Below, one piece after another: positions 23,401 through 33,720 of a stretch of 64,000 bases of DNA (its first letter is position 1; each line of letters starts with the position of its first letter). The stretch is from the NCBI GenBank assembly GCA_017311185.1, contig JAESUZ010002392.1, positions 868,001 to 932,000 of the forward strand, given 5' to 3'. The stretch comes from Proteles cristata cristata. Lineage: Eukaryota; Chordata; Mammalia; Carnivora; Hyaenidae. The translations under genes were made by a program, and so were the position numbers. Below the pieces are notes generated by a model, which had not been told where the DNA came from, did not search any database, and saw only the letters and a list, made by a program, of their open reading frames with translations.

Positions 23401-23415
23401 ATAATACTAACACTA
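20411..23415. other. Unassigned AT-rich sequence
   Basis: No gene, young repeat or RNA recognised over 3 kb. Opposite-strand frames at 21505-21897 and 21565-21753 overlap each other and have no recognisable domains. A donor-like CCAGGTAGGTGAG at 21041-21053 has no matching acceptor that I can see. Confidence 0.4.
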
Positions 23416-23419
23416 GTGG

Positions 23420-23775
23420 TCTTAATCTACTTGGGCTGTTACAACAAAAATACCATAAACTGGGTGGCTTGTGAAGAACAAACATTTATTTTTCATAGTT
23501 CTGGAGGCTGGAAAGTTCAAGATCATGGTGCCTGCAGATGTGGTGCCTGGTGAGGACCCACTTGCTAGATGGCCTCTGTTTCCTATAACCTCACACAGCA
23601 GAAGGGTCAAGGCAGCTCTCTTGAGCCTCTTTTATAAGGGCCCTAACCCCATTTATGAAAGTTCTGCCTCACGTCCTAATCAACTCTCAAAGGTGCCATC
23701 TCTTCACATCACCTTGGAGGGTTAGGATTTCAATGTGTGAATTTGGTGGGCTGGCACACAAACATTCAGACAATG
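23420..23775 (-). mobile_element. MLT1-type ERVL-MaLR LTR, minus strand
   Basis: GGGCTGTTACAACAAAAATACC, ATAAACTGGGTGGCTTGTG, CATAGTTCTGGAGGCTGGAA, GATCATGGTGCCTGCAGATG and CTTTTATAAGGGCCCTAACC lead to GGGTTAGGATTTCAATGTGTG. All are in the order of a reversed MLT1 LTR. Open frames on both strands across it are remnants of LTR sequence, not genes. Confidence 0.88.
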
Positions 23776-23784
23776 GCACTATTA

Positions 23785-23960
23785 CTTATAGAAGACTTTT
23801 GAATCTTTACAATCTGCCAAGTACTGAGATGTACAATTTAATTTCATCCTTGTCACAACCAAGTGGGTATTATGTCCATTTTTCACATAAGGGAGGAGAA
23901 ACTCAGGCAGATTTGAATAGCTCTCAAAAGGTTACATGGTCCTAGAGATAGGGCTTAACC
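23785..23960 (-). mobile_element. MIR SINE, minus strand
   Basis: CTGCCAAGTACTGAGATGTAC, ATTTCATCCTTGTCACAACC, AAGTGGGTATTATGTCCATTT, CACATAAGGGAGGAGAAACTCAGG and CAAAAGGTTACATGGTCC match reversed MIR. Confidence 0.75.
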
Positions 23961-24079
23961 AAAGCTGTTTGTAACCAACATTTATAATGCTTCCCTCCAA
24001 ACATTTGCCTTCAAGCAAATTATTACATTATATTTTCTTAAGTGTGTCTTAAAGGGTTTTTTTTGCCATTGACCTTTTT

Positions 24080-24165
24080 TTTCATGGCCATTGTACCTGG
24101 AATGCCCTTCCTTCTGTCGAGTAAAATGTCATGTGTTTTTCAAAGCCTGTTAAAAACCTTATTTC
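24080..24165 (+). mobile_element. L2 LINE fragment, plus strand
   Basis: TTGTACCTGGAATGCCCTTCC followed by AAATGTCATGTGTTTTTCAAAGCC resembles the L2 segment CTGCCTGGAATGCCCTTCC...CTCAAATGTCACCT. It is cut on the right by the reversed L1 and its T-rich tail. Confidence 0.5.
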
Positions 24166-24198
24166 TTTTTTATTTTGTTTTTTAATTTAATTATTTTA

Positions 24199-24419
24199 TT
24201 TTATGTTTTATTTATTTCTGAGAGAGAGAGAGAGAGAGAGAGAGACAGCATGAGCAGGGGAGGGTCAAAGAGAGAGGGAGATACAGAATCTGAAACAGGC
24301 TCCAGGCTCTGAGCTAGCTGTCAGCACAGAGTCCGATGTGGGAGTGGAACCCACGAACCGTGAGATCATGACCTGAGCTGAAGTTGGACACTTAACCGAC
24401 TGAGCCACCCAGGTGCCCC
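24199..24419 (-). mobile_element. CAN SINE (SINEC_Fc-like), minus strand, in an L1 tail
   Basis: A TTTTATTTATTTCTGAGAGA tail side, GA tract, CAGGCTCCAGGCTCTGAGCT, CGAACCGTGAGATCATGACC and the reversed head GAGCCACCCAGGTGCCCC are present. AATTTAATTATTTTAT (24184-24199) and AATTTAATTTTTTTAT (24420-24435) form the target duplication, which lies in the T-rich (reversed poly-A) end of the neighbouring L1. Confidence 0.95.
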
Positions 24420-24432
24420 AATTTAATTTTTT

Positions 24433-24930
24433 TATATTATGTTATTTTATTTTTTACAGTATTCTATCAGTTTTGGGTGTACAATATACTGATTCAACAA
24501 TTCCACACGTCACCTGGTGCTCATCATAAGTATACTCCTTAATTCCCATCACCTATTTCACCCATCCCCCCACTCATCTTGCCTCTAGTAACAATCAGTT
24601 TGTTCTCTGTAATTAAGAGTTTGTTTCTTGGTTCCCCCTACCAACCCATTTTCCCTTTTCTCATTTGTTTTGTTTCTTAAATTCTACGTATGAGTGTTTA
24701 TCTTCTTCTGACTAACTTAATTTTATTCAGCATTATATTCTCTGGCTTTATCCATGTCATTGCAAATGGCAAGATCTCATTCTTTTTCATTATTGAATAA
24801 TATTCCTGTGTGTGTGTGTGTGTGTGTGTGTACTCCTTCTTTATCCATTCATCGATGGATGGACACTTGGGCTGTTTCCATAATTTGGCTATTGTAAATA
24901 ATGCTGCTATAATAAATGTATCCCTTTCCC
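24433..24930 (-). mobile_element. Carnivore L1 3' end, minus strand
   Basis: TTTTGGGTGTACAATATACTG, CACCTGGTGCTCATCATAAG, CTAGTAACAATCAGTTTGTTC, TCATTTGTTTTGTTTCTTAAATTC, CCATGTCATTGCAAATGGCAAG and GGACACTTGGGCTGTTTCCA are typical of a reversed carnivore L1 3' region. A (TG)n run sits where L1 normally reads ATTGTGTGTATATA. It is 5'-truncated and non-coding. Confidence 0.88.
24807..24831. repeat. (TG)n microsatellite within L1
   Basis: Twelve TG units grown from the TGTG/TATA-rich spot of the L1 3' region. Confidence 0.95.
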
Positions 24931-25655
24931 TTCCTTTTTAAATTCTTATCTAACCACCCTATACTAAAGGTGGACATGAAACTCTTGGACACATAATTCA
25001 ATTTGATAATTAATTTTTGACTTCTCTATGGCAAATTAATTGTTGTCTCATTCTAGTATTGATATTTTTTGTTTGACTTTATTTTTTGTCTGCTCTTATG
25101 TTGTAGTATTTACCCAGCCATATCATCAGTAACTTGGCCTCCCTATAGATTCTTACAAGTAAATGATAAATAAACATTTGATGATTTGATTGTTTAAGAA
25201 ATTCGGTCAGAGTGGTTGCCCAAACTGGTTGATCTTACTGTATCAATCAATTCAGTTATGGTGATAAAGTCAATTGTTTTATAAAAAACACCATGGTCTT
25301 GACATACTATGACTTCAGATGCAATTTAGACATTCATCCAACAAAAAATGTATTGGGTAATTTATGGTAACGTCAGGTTTGTTCCAACTCAATGAGAATA
25401 AAATCCTATATAGAGAAAAGTTTTCAAAAAATCTTTTGTGAAGAGGAAGTCTACAAATATTAAATAATTCTTGATAGGCTAATGAGTAATTTTCTGTGTA
25501 TTGCTCATAGTCTGCATTTAATATATAATGTACAGTAAATCCAAATTGCAAGAGGAAAACTAATACCTCTTCTCACTTTACCCCCAACATGTTTAGCTCT
25601 TAAATCTCTAGCCTTACTCTTACATTCCTTAAAGATTATGAGGCCAACCCATCAC
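24931..25655. other. Unassigned sequence
   Basis: No gene recognised. It may hold more diverged L2 continuing from 24165 on the far side of the L1 insertion. The minus-strand frame at 25315-25551 has no domain I recognise. Confidence 0.35.
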
Positions 25656-25659
25656 CCAA

Positions 25660-26440
25660 TGGAGAAAACTTTTAGAAACATCCTTGCCATGTTGTGATCT
25701 TTTCATAGTACCATTCAACTTTTATTTGAATACCTTCAGTAACAGGAAACTCATCACTTTTGAATAAGTCTAGCCCGGTGTTAGGCATTTATAATTCCTA
25801 AATAGTTCTTTCTGATAATAAGCCTCAATCTTCCTCTCTATAACATTGCCCCCTTTTCCCTTATTCTGAACAGTGATGTTTTAGATTAGATTAGATAAAG
25901 TAAAACAAAAAACCAAAAAAACCTCTTGTTTTTCCCAATGCCACTCCTAATTATTTGAAGAGAATTACTCTGTTTCTTCCTAATGCCCCCCTGTTCTGTC
26001 CCCTCCCTTCAAGGCAAAAATCTCTAGTTCATTCAGCTAGTAGTCATTTGACTTAGTTTCCAGATGTCTCACCATCCAGGACTTTCTCCTCTGGATATTC
26101 TCCTCCATTACAGGAATACAGTAAGCCAGATGTGGCCTGAGGGGGGCAGAAAACCCTGAAACTATAACTTCTCATGCTTTAGAAATGGTATTTCTGTCAT
26201 TGCAGCCTAAGTTTGCATTAGCTTTTAAAACAGTAGCGTTATACTCATGGCTTTTATTGAACTTGTGGTCTAAAGCCCCAGGCCTTTTATTTTTCCCTAG
26301 GAAGTGCAGTCAAGCCATGTATTTCTCATCCTGTCCTTATGTAATTGATTTTTTTTTTTTTAAATGATGTGTAAGGATTTTCCTTTATGCTTTTTTGCCT
26401 TTTATCATGTTGGTCCCCCAGAAGTGCATGATGGGACAAC
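25660..26440. mobile_element. Ancient repeat resembling a CR1/L3-type LINE
   Basis: The order AGTAACAGGAAACTCATCAC, TTCTTTCTGATAATAAGCC, GATGTCTCACCATCCAGGAC, CTCCTCTGGATATTCTCC, CCAGATGTGGCCTGA, TCATTGCAGCCTAAGTTTGC and ATTAGCTTTTAAAACAGTAG resembles a widespread old amniote repeat of CR1-like type. The following TATTGAACTTGTGGTCTAAAGCCC also fits. The family name is tentative. A T-run interrupts it at 26348-26360. Confidence 0.45.
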
Positions 26441-27472
26441 TGAGAGAAAACCACAAGATTCTTGGCTGCTCTAGATGCTGAGAATCTGGAAAGGCTCTAG
26501 TGAATTACAATAGGAGTTCCACTCAATAAACCCCAAACCCTATGGATATTAAAAACATAAAAACAAGCAAACCCAGAAGAAAGCCCCAAAGCCTCTTGCT
26601 GCTGTGAGCTGCATTTTACCTTCAGTAATACCAAAATGAGAAGACAAGGAGGGAAAATACCTTAATCCTCAGTAATTAAGACCTCCTACTAGGACACTGC
26701 TTTTTAGTCCAGGAAACTTCCTGCCTTCATGCAGTTAGTAAGAGACCTAGTAGATGGTGACATATTAAAATATGATGTTTCCATATTTCCTCTACTCTGA
26801 GCCAATTAGTATATATTCAACAGCTTCCCCTTTCTTCCATTAGCACATAAATTACCTTTTGCCTCCAAGCCCCCTGGAACTTCAACAACTTCCAACTACT
26901 TGTACTATCAAAAGTCTTGTCTCCTAGATGCAATTCTCTCTCCACTGGAAAAAGGGGAGAAAACCAACAAAACATCTCTCTCTTCCAAATGTCTGGACCA
27001 TTGATGAAGTAGCCTTTCCCCCAACAGTTATGTTAGTTGCCATATCCATAGCCCCTTATTTCTTCCCTACATTTCCCTCTCTTCTACTCATGATTTTATG
27101 GCTTGCTTTGCTCATTCCCACATCCTTCTCTTCAGGGCTATCTAGCATGGGAATGCCAGGAAGGTTTAGAAGCTCTCCCTCCCACTCTGATAATCAATTT
27201 TATCAGATAGTAGGGGGCTGAAGAGGGTACAATATCCAATTTCCCTTACATCTAGGCAAGATCAACTTTGTGGTACAATTCTTGCTCCAGAGTTCTCCAT
27301 GGGATGACACTGAGACTAGAATTCTGTAAACACCTCTGCCCAGCTTCATCTCCACCTATCCAGATTTTTCTCACTGAGAATGCTCCCACTTTAAATCATT
27401 TGCACATAATTTCCATCTCAGGCTTTGCTTCTTGGTAAAACAAACTGAGCCTTTGGAAGCATAGCACTTCTT
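26441..27472. other. Unassigned sequence
   Basis: No gene or clear repeat recognised between the CR1-like repeat and the young L1. The plus-strand frame at 26928-27221 is Ser/Pro/Leu-rich without a recognisable motif. Confidence 0.4.
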
Positions 27473-27494
27473 TAAAATTTAAACATTGGAAACG

Positions 27495-27998
27495 GGCACC
27501 CTCCTACACTGTTGGTGGGAATGTAAACTGGAACAGCCCATCTGGAAAACAGTGTGGAGGTTCCTCAAAAAATTAACAATAGAACTCCCCTGTGACCCAG
27601 CAATAGCACTGCTAGGAATTTACCCAAGGGATACAGGAGTGCTGATGCATAGGGGCACATGTACCCCAATGTTCATAGCAGCACTCTGAACAATAGCCAA
27701 CACATGGAAAGAGCCTAAGTGACCAACGAACAAAGGGATCAAGAAGATGTAGTGTATGTATACAATGGAATACTACATGGCAATGAGAAAGAATGACATC
27801 TGGCCACGTGTAGCAATGTGGATGGAACTTTAGGGTGTTAAGCTGAGCGAAATAAGTCAGGCAATGAGAAGGAATGAAATCTGGCCATTTGTAGCAACAT
27901 GGATGGAGATTGAGGGTGTTATGCTGTGCGAAATAAGTCAGGCAGAGAAGGACAGCTACCATATATTTGCATGTATAGGAGGATTAGGGGAAACTTAA
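27495..27998 (+). pseudogene. L1 ORF2 C-terminal remnant, broken
   Basis: In one frame this encodes the end of the L1 ORF2 protein, the endonuclease/reverse transcriptase that drives L1 copying. Only the region after the reverse transcriptase domain is left. Landmarks are [20 protein letters not shown], then [13 protein letters not shown] and TPMFIAAL. In-frame stops occur at 27687, 27720, 27750 and 27831, and the frame finally ends at TAA 27996-27998. The endonuclease and reverse transcriptase domains are absent through 5' truncation. It is a dead fragment with no promoter and no expected function. The 27-codon repeat near the end is unusual. Confidence 0.93.
27781..27942 (+). repeat. 81-bp tandem duplication inside L1 ORF2
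   Basis: Two adjacent 81-bp units (27781-27861 and 27862-27942) both begin CAATGAGAA and end AAATAAGTCAGG. By my alignment they differ at 11 positions, about 86% identity. The unit is 27 codons, so it keeps the ORF2 frame. Confidence 0.93.
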
Positions 27999-28269
27999 CG
28001 GAGGACCATGGGGGAGAAGAAGGGGGGAAGTGGGGGGGGGAGAGGGAGGGAGGCAAACCATGAGGGACTCTTGAATGTTGAGAACAAACTGAGGACTGAT
28101 CGGTATAGGGGGGAGGGAAGGGGGGTGATGGGCATGGAGGAGGGCACTTGTGGGGATGAGCACTGAGTGTTATATGGAATTCAACTTGACAATAAACTAT
28201 TAAAAAAACAAATAAAATTTAAACATTGGAAAAGCAGATTCAATTTAATTCAACAAATATTTATAGAAG

Positions 28270-28400
28270 AAGATCTAAAAGGCTGAATTTCTTCATTAGA
28301 CTCGAAGCCTTTTGAGGGCAGGGTTGAGGTCTAATTGACCTTTTCTCCCCTGCAGCTAGCCTTGTGCCATGCTCAACATATATAACAGAATATATACTCT
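28270..28400 (+). mobile_element. L2 LINE 3' fragment, plus strand
   Basis: TTAGACTCGAAGCCTTTTGAGGG and CAGGGTTGAGGTCTAATTGACC, then GCCTTGTGCCATGCTC, resemble L2 (AGACTGTAAGCTCCTTGAGGGCAGGGAC...GTGCCTGGC). Confidence 0.5.
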
Positions 28401-28659
28401 GTATGGAAGCACTGTGATAATTAAGACGTTGCCCCAATAAAAATTAAGTTTATCATTTTTGGGAACCAAATATGCTCCAACCCATTTTAAAACAAATTTG
28501 AATGTAGAAAGTACATCAAAAGCCAAATGTAAAAATGTTATGGGGCAAGGAGGAGCAAAAGAGAAATGTCAGTTGAAAGTAAGTGGAGAAGATTCCATGA
28601 AGCTGAAGGAAAGATGCAAATGATTTTAATAGGAGAAGAGAAAAGAATTATTGCTAGCA

Positions 28660-28850
28660 ACTATCCTATAACTTCTAGACACTATGCCTTGTGCTGAGTT
28701 CTTTATATATATTATTTTATTTTATATTTACAGAATATCTCTAGTGTAGAAATTATTATTAGCTGTGTTTTACCAAGCAGATTTTGAGACATAAAATAAT
28801 GTCTAAGCCCACCCAGAAAACAAGTAATGGAGCCTAGATTTAAGCCCATT
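28660..28850 (-). mobile_element. MIR SINE, minus strand
   Basis: CTATGCCTTGTGCTGAGTTC, TTTATATATATTATTTTATTTTATA, GTAGAAATTATTATTAGCTGTG and AACAAGTAATGGAGCCTAGATTTAAGCCC match reversed MIR. Confidence 0.65.
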
Positions 28851-28854
28851 CCCT

Positions 28855-29100
28855 CAGGGAAAGATATTCCAGGTAGAGGGAATACAAAAAATACAGGTAA
28901 AGAATCAGAAAAGTAGTCTACCAAAATGAACTTGAGTAGAAACAATAGAATAAGAGCCTAGATTGGGATCAGATTATAGGAACCTTGGAATACCATACTA
29001 AGAAAGTAGATTTTACTCTACAAACCATGGACGAATGTTGGAGGGAGATTTAACAGGAATGTTGAATGATAATACTTAAGAAAATGACCTCAGAAGGAGG
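28855..29100 (-). mobile_element. L2 LINE fragment, minus strand
   Basis: ATATTCCAGGTAGAGGGAATAC followed by AGATTATAGGAACCTTGGAA and AGTAGATTTTACTCTACAAACC resembles reversed L2 (ATTCCAGGCAGAGGGAACAGCAAG...CCTTGTAGG...GGATTTTATTCT). Confidence 0.5.
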
Positions 29101-31365
29101 AGAAGAAAAAAACAAGTGCTTCAGGCTCTTCAAAGGAATGTGGACACATCAACAAGTTTAAATGTATGCACATTCCTTTCTGTCCCCTTTCTACCTGGTT
29201 TTTACTGGAGCTGGTCCAGTAGTTCTTAAATTTATAAATAATTTTATTAGGAGCCTTGATTTCCCACGGTTTGAATATTATGACACTCTCTAATTTGACT
29301 GTATTCTCTGTGCTACTTTCTCTTCCCTCTCTTCTAAAAATTCATGTGGCATCTATTAATATATTTTGGTAACCAGTATAAAACTCTCTTGAAAAATGGC
29401 AAGTGAGTAGGGCATTGCATGACATTAAGCAAAACATTTTACTGATTTTCTTCCCCATCTCTGGAAATCTCATTCTAGATAACCTAGAAATTGTACCTTG
29501 TTTCTAATCTGACCGTTGCTAAACTCCTCCAAATAGGTCTGTAACTCTGCTTGGTTCTCTTTCCTCTTCTTCCTTCTTCCAGTCTTTCAATCGATTGTTT
29601 TCTGGCTCTTCCCATTTTCTTCTTCATCTGTTATCTAGAACCTTGGAGAAAAATACTGAAATAAGAAGGTGAAGAAGTCACAAAAAATTATAAACTGTCT
29701 GTATCTCTGTCTGTCTCCCTTTTGCTTGCTCTTATTTATTTTGCAGTAAGTATTGCACCTCTTCTATCAATTGGAGAGATTGGCAATTGGAAAGCTCTGC
29801 CTTTGCAGAAGGCAGTTTCTATCGAGCTTCACATGACAAGGATCAAAGGCTGAATGAAACAGTAAACTTTTTTTTCTTCCTTATTAAAGCCTATTGAAGC
29901 CTTATTATTAAGGTTTCATCATAGACACAATCACTTAGGACCACTGCGTTCCTGAATTTCTTGTTTTAAAAATTAATGTTGTTGTTAATTTAAAAGGAAC
30001 TAAAAAATCCCAAGTCTTGATGCCTGCCATAAATACCTTCAATGGAAGAATTTGCTTCCATTTCATGTATGAGAAGACTCACACTGTATCCCAGACAGTT
30101 GTCAGACTGTCAATGACTGTGATAAGACTTTCTATTTTCCCAGCTGAGAAGACTTAAAAGAAATTGTAATGGGACAGCCTATTTCTGTGATGAGGAGGCC
30201 TATGGGGAAATTTTTATTAATTTTCTGTCTTGCATTATTTAGCCAGGCACCTGATGTTCCTGTCATGTAGTAAATCCAGAAAATTACTATTTGCTCTAAT
30301 ATCTACTGCTTCAATTTATGTGGAGGTACAAGACAGTTGTTTCCTGAGTCTGGAGTATTTCTGATTACAAGAGACAGATTCTGTCTATGTTTGATTTCAA
30401 GTCCATCTGGTCGCATTTCTAACCTGCCCAATTTTTTCCCCCAATTTTGTCACTTAACGTATTGACAAACTTTATGAGTTAGAAAAATAGATAAGGCCAC
30501 AGTTAGCATTTATTTCTCATACAGAGAAATGGAGTCTGATGATCCAAACAGTGTGTGTGAGCCTAGAGAAGAAAGTAGAGCCAGATCTTGGAAAATAATG
30601 CAAATAATCTTACCTGGGATTGCATTTGCTATTATTTGTTGCCTTGTGACCTTAAATCTTATTGTTAATTTTGCCTTATGGATTAGAAAGAGCTGTTAAT
30701 TTTGAGCCTTAGACATAATTTTGTTTATTTAGACAATTGTCCCTTGATTAGGCTAACCTAACTCTAATCCACATGCAGCCAGTTTTTAGCAAACAAAAAA
30801 TGAGCAAAACCCTCTAACTCTAGTATTTTTTAAAAAATTTTTAATTCCCAGAGTATACTGTTAGTGTTTTCATTTTATTATTTATTGGTTTTACTTTGTT
30901 AATATTGTTGTGGCCACACAACCTGTGGTTACTGGTAGGACTGCCCCCCCACCCAAAATATAAGGCATCAGTTGAGTTTAAATTTCAGATAAACCATGAA
31001 TAAATTGTAGTATAAGTATGTCCCCAAAATTCCAAGGCAGACACTAATACTGGAAAATCGTTCATGTTTTATCCAAAATTCGAATTTCAGTATTTTATAT
31101 TTTTGTTTGCTAAATATAATAACTCTATTTACTGGGAGAATTATAATTTCATGTAATTTTGTTCTTTTCAATAAATTCGTTTTATTAAATATATACATTT
31201 AGCTCTAAGGTAAGTTTTTATACAAATTAATTAACAAGTTAGGGGAAAATCTTATTTTAAGCTATATTCTAGTTTGTGATTCTGATAATATGGCCAGTAT
31301 AATGAAAGCTACTTTAGAAACATATTATGGTTATCTATTTACCTGTATGTGTCCTCCATTAATCT
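29101..31365. other. Unassigned AT-rich sequence
   Basis: No gene, RNA or clear repeat recognised over about 2.2 kb. The minus-strand frame at 30968-31198 is Lys/Ile/Asn-rich, as expected from AT-rich DNA. Confidence 0.4.
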
Positions 31366-31369
31366 GTTT

Positions 31370-31480
31370 CATCAAAAAGAGAGGGACCTTACTTCATTCA
31401 TTTTTGTATTACATAATGTTGGCACAGAAGGAGGTTAATGAATATGTCTTGAATAGACTGAATAATTACCAAATGGTAGG
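31370..31480 (+). mobile_element. L2 LINE 3' end, plus strand
   Basis: AAGAGAGGGACCTTACTTCATTC, GTATTACATAATGTTGGCACAG and AGGAGGTTAATGAATATGTCTTGAAT parallel the last 100 bases of L2 in diverged form. Confidence 0.4.
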
Positions 31481-31496
31481 TTGGCACAGCAGCAAA

Positions 31497-31528
31497 AGTG
31501 TGTGTGTGTGCATGTTTGTGTGTGTGTG
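31497..31528. repeat. Imperfect (GT)n microsatellite
   Basis: Two GT runs are separated by GCATGTTT. It is short and interrupted. Confidence 0.9.
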
Positions 31529-31831
31529 ATTCAAGAGTGCTATGTAATGAATGCTGGCTTTGTACTAGAACCCTGCTAAGAGCACAGTGCCAAAAAGTTA
31601 GTTGTTATCTCCTTCTTACAGAGAAGGCTTTTATTAGAGAGCAGTTCAAAACCAGTTAAAGTCTGTATCTAAGAGTATATCAATAAATATATGCATCAGC
31701 TAGATACTGTATCTTCCCTTTAGAGACTCTAAGAAAAGAGGGTAAGTTAGTAGAAATTCTTCATATAGTCCATGTTGATTTTCTTATACTTATGTTACCA
31801 AATCTTCATTTTTAAGTTCAGTTTGTAGTAT

Positions 31832-32366
31832 TGTTAGCCATATAGTTACAACAACAGCTCCCATGGAGGTGCCTGGGTGGCTCAGTCGGTTGAGAATAAT
31901 AGCTTCCATTTCATACACTCTTTTAGAATTCTTCACTCCTCTGTTGAGAAACAGAATGTATGTCCTCTCTCCTTTAATCTATGTTGGCCTCAACCAATAA
32001 CATCTGACTTAAGTGACAATTCATGATTTTCCATGCAAATGCTATGAATTTCTATCTTACTTTCTTGGGACTCTTGCTCTTACAACCCAGCCATCATGCT
32101 GTTAGTGAGCCTAATCAGCCTGTGGAGAGGCACACTGCGCTGTCTGAATTCCCAGCTGACAGCCAGTCCTAACTTGCCAGTCACGTGAAGGAGTCATCTT
32201 GAAACTGGATCTTCCAGCCTCCAGTTAAGCCCTCCCAGCTGATGCCATGTGACATAGAAATGGGCCCTATCCAAATTGCAGATTCATGAACAAAACAGAT
32301 AATTGTTGGCGCTTTAAGCCAATAAATTCTACAGTAGTTTGTTATGTAGCGTTAGATGACAAACAA
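31832..32366 (+). mobile_element. MLT1-type 5' LTR of a MaLR element
   Basis: Recognisable MLT1 stretches are TTGGCCTCAACCAATAACATC, TTGGGACTCTTGCTCTTACAACC, CAGCCATCATGCTGTTAGTGAG, CCTGTGGAGAGGCACAC, GCAGATTCATGAACAAAACAG and GCTTTAAGCCAATAAATTC, with the end at GTTATGTAGCGTTAGATGACA. It starts near TGTTAG. The 27-bp SINE head at 31867 lies inside it. It pairs with the LTR at 33721 in the same orientation. Confidence 0.82.
31867..31893 (+). mobile_element. SINE head only (27 bp), 3'-truncated
   Basis: AGGTGCCTGGGTGGCTCAGT plus CGGTTGA is the first part of the CAN SINE, including the A box, and nothing else of the SINE follows. Flanks ACAACAGCTCCCAT (31851-31864) and ATAATAGCTTCCAT (31896-31909) are alike at 11 of 14 positions, so the fragment looks like an insertion with its own target duplication. 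Confidence 0.8.
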
Positions 32367-33720
32367 AGATTTTGGCGCCTGGAAGCATGGTGTTTGCTAT
32401 AACAAAGACCTAAGACTTTTGGCTTTGGCTTCAAGACCAGATAGCAGGCAAAAGATCCAAGGGCCTTCAGTAGGTTTTTAGTGAAGCCTACAGGCCTTGA
32501 GGAGAGAGTTAACAGAAGCGGAAGTGGCTTAAAGGAGACTGATAGTGAGGGCTTGAAAGATACTAAGGAGAATGTTATTGGAAGTTTAACAGAAGTTTAA
32601 CACTACCTAGTGTTTGTCATGTAGTGACACAAATTCTGGCAACTTGATGGCCTGTGGCGACTTGGAAAATAGCAAAGAAACTCAGTGAAACGGCTGAAGA
32701 TTTCAAGAATTCAGAAAATGTCACTTGGCTCTGTCTCACAGCTGGTGATAAAATGTAAGGAAAGAGAAATTAGCTAAAGACTAAACTGTTGAACATAAAC
32801 TCAGGACTTGGTGTGTTTGAAGAAAAAAATATTTTCTCATGTGACCTCCATACTCAACAAGTTCACGTTCTAGCCAACAAGTTCTAAATTAAGGAGGACT
32901 TCAGGCCCAAGCTTCAATCAAGGGTAGGACTATAAAATCCTTTGATAAGACCTCAGAAATATATAAATATTGCACCTCAAAGACATTTTCAGATAGAAAA
33001 CAGTCTCCTTAAGGACCCTAAGTGTATAATTTACAAATTTTGTCCTTTTACCAACAAGGCTTCTAAGAATCTTAAAGATCTTGTCCCACAAGTCTCCCAG
33101 GGAGCACTAGGTAAAGAAGGAACTAACTCAAAAAGATTTATGGATTTATAGATAGGACTTAACTCATATGGGTTTTATGAATTGGTACATAGGAAATACA
33201 CAATATTTTTTAAATAACTACATTGGCTTGGTCTGAAAAGCATAGAGGCAGTATAAAAGAAAAGAAGCCTTTGTCTCTGAAATTTCTATGTGTAGGAAAG
33301 AGGCAGAACGCTAGCTAACACAGGCGAGTTTTGACTCAAATATGACTCATAAGGTAGAATCAAGAACCCAGAAGATGTAGCCAGAAGGTATGAAGAGTAA
33401 CTCCCAAAGAATTGAACTGAGTTCCAGTCAACGAACTGGCAACATGTAATTGGTTGGATGTCAGAATTGCAAAGGACCCATATATGCAGTATGCAGATCC
33501 TATCATAGTATGTTGGGTATGGAAAGAGCAGATAAACTGTCTCTTTAATTTGCAGGTTTGGAGCTGAGAAGAAGTAATTAAAGAGCTCTGCCTGAGGCTG
33601 TTATGCCTGAGGAGCTCAATCCACCCTTGGATCTTGTTTAGCTCATGAGATATTGGGCCTCTAGCCTAAGCCTAATGCCCTAAGATGAGACTGGGTGATT
33701 CTTTGGGAAAGAGAGGAGAG
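32367..33720 (+). mobile_element. Internal region of an MLT1/MaLR element, non-coding remnant
   Basis: The block lies between two MLT1 LTRs in one orientation. It starts with a TGGCGCC primer-binding-site-like motif and ends with the purine tract GGGAAAGAGAGGAGAG (33705-33720). It is about 1.35 kb, in the size range of MaLR internal regions, which lack pol and env. No open frame of any length survives. This is an ancient, dead ERVL-related element. Confidence 0.75.
32373..32379 (+). other. Primer-binding-site remnant (TGGCGCC)
   Basis: TGGCGCC lies seven bases after the end of the 5' LTR. That is where LTR elements carry TGG complementary to a tRNA CCA end. Only the first bases match well. 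Confidence 0.55.

Larger units (their letters stand above)
27493..28212 (+). mobile_element. 5'-truncated L1, plus strand, with perfect target duplication
   Basis: This is a 720-bp L1 3' end with the ORF2 C-terminal region, a G-rich 3' UTR (28015-28045 and 28108-28130) and a short A-rich tail. It is flanked by an identical 20-bp duplication, TAAAATTTAAACATTGGAAA, at 27473-27492 and 28213-28232. The perfect duplication marks a fairly recent insertion. Its 3' UTR differs from the reversed L1 at 24433, so they are different L1 lineages. It carries an internal 81-bp tandem duplication. It is severely truncated and cannot be active. Confidence 0.96.

Noticed and set aside
23422..23945. Frames across 23422-23945 on both strands as exons
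   Set aside because: They lie within a reversed MLT1 LTR and a MIR.
24170..24960. Target duplication of the reversed L1
   Set aside because: Candidate flanks (CCTTATTTCTTTTT versus CCCTTCCTTTTTAA) are low-complexity and not convincing.
27612..27962. 116-codon minus-strand frame
   Set aside because: It is antisense to the L1 ORF2 remnant. Its repeated segments reflect the 81-bp duplication.
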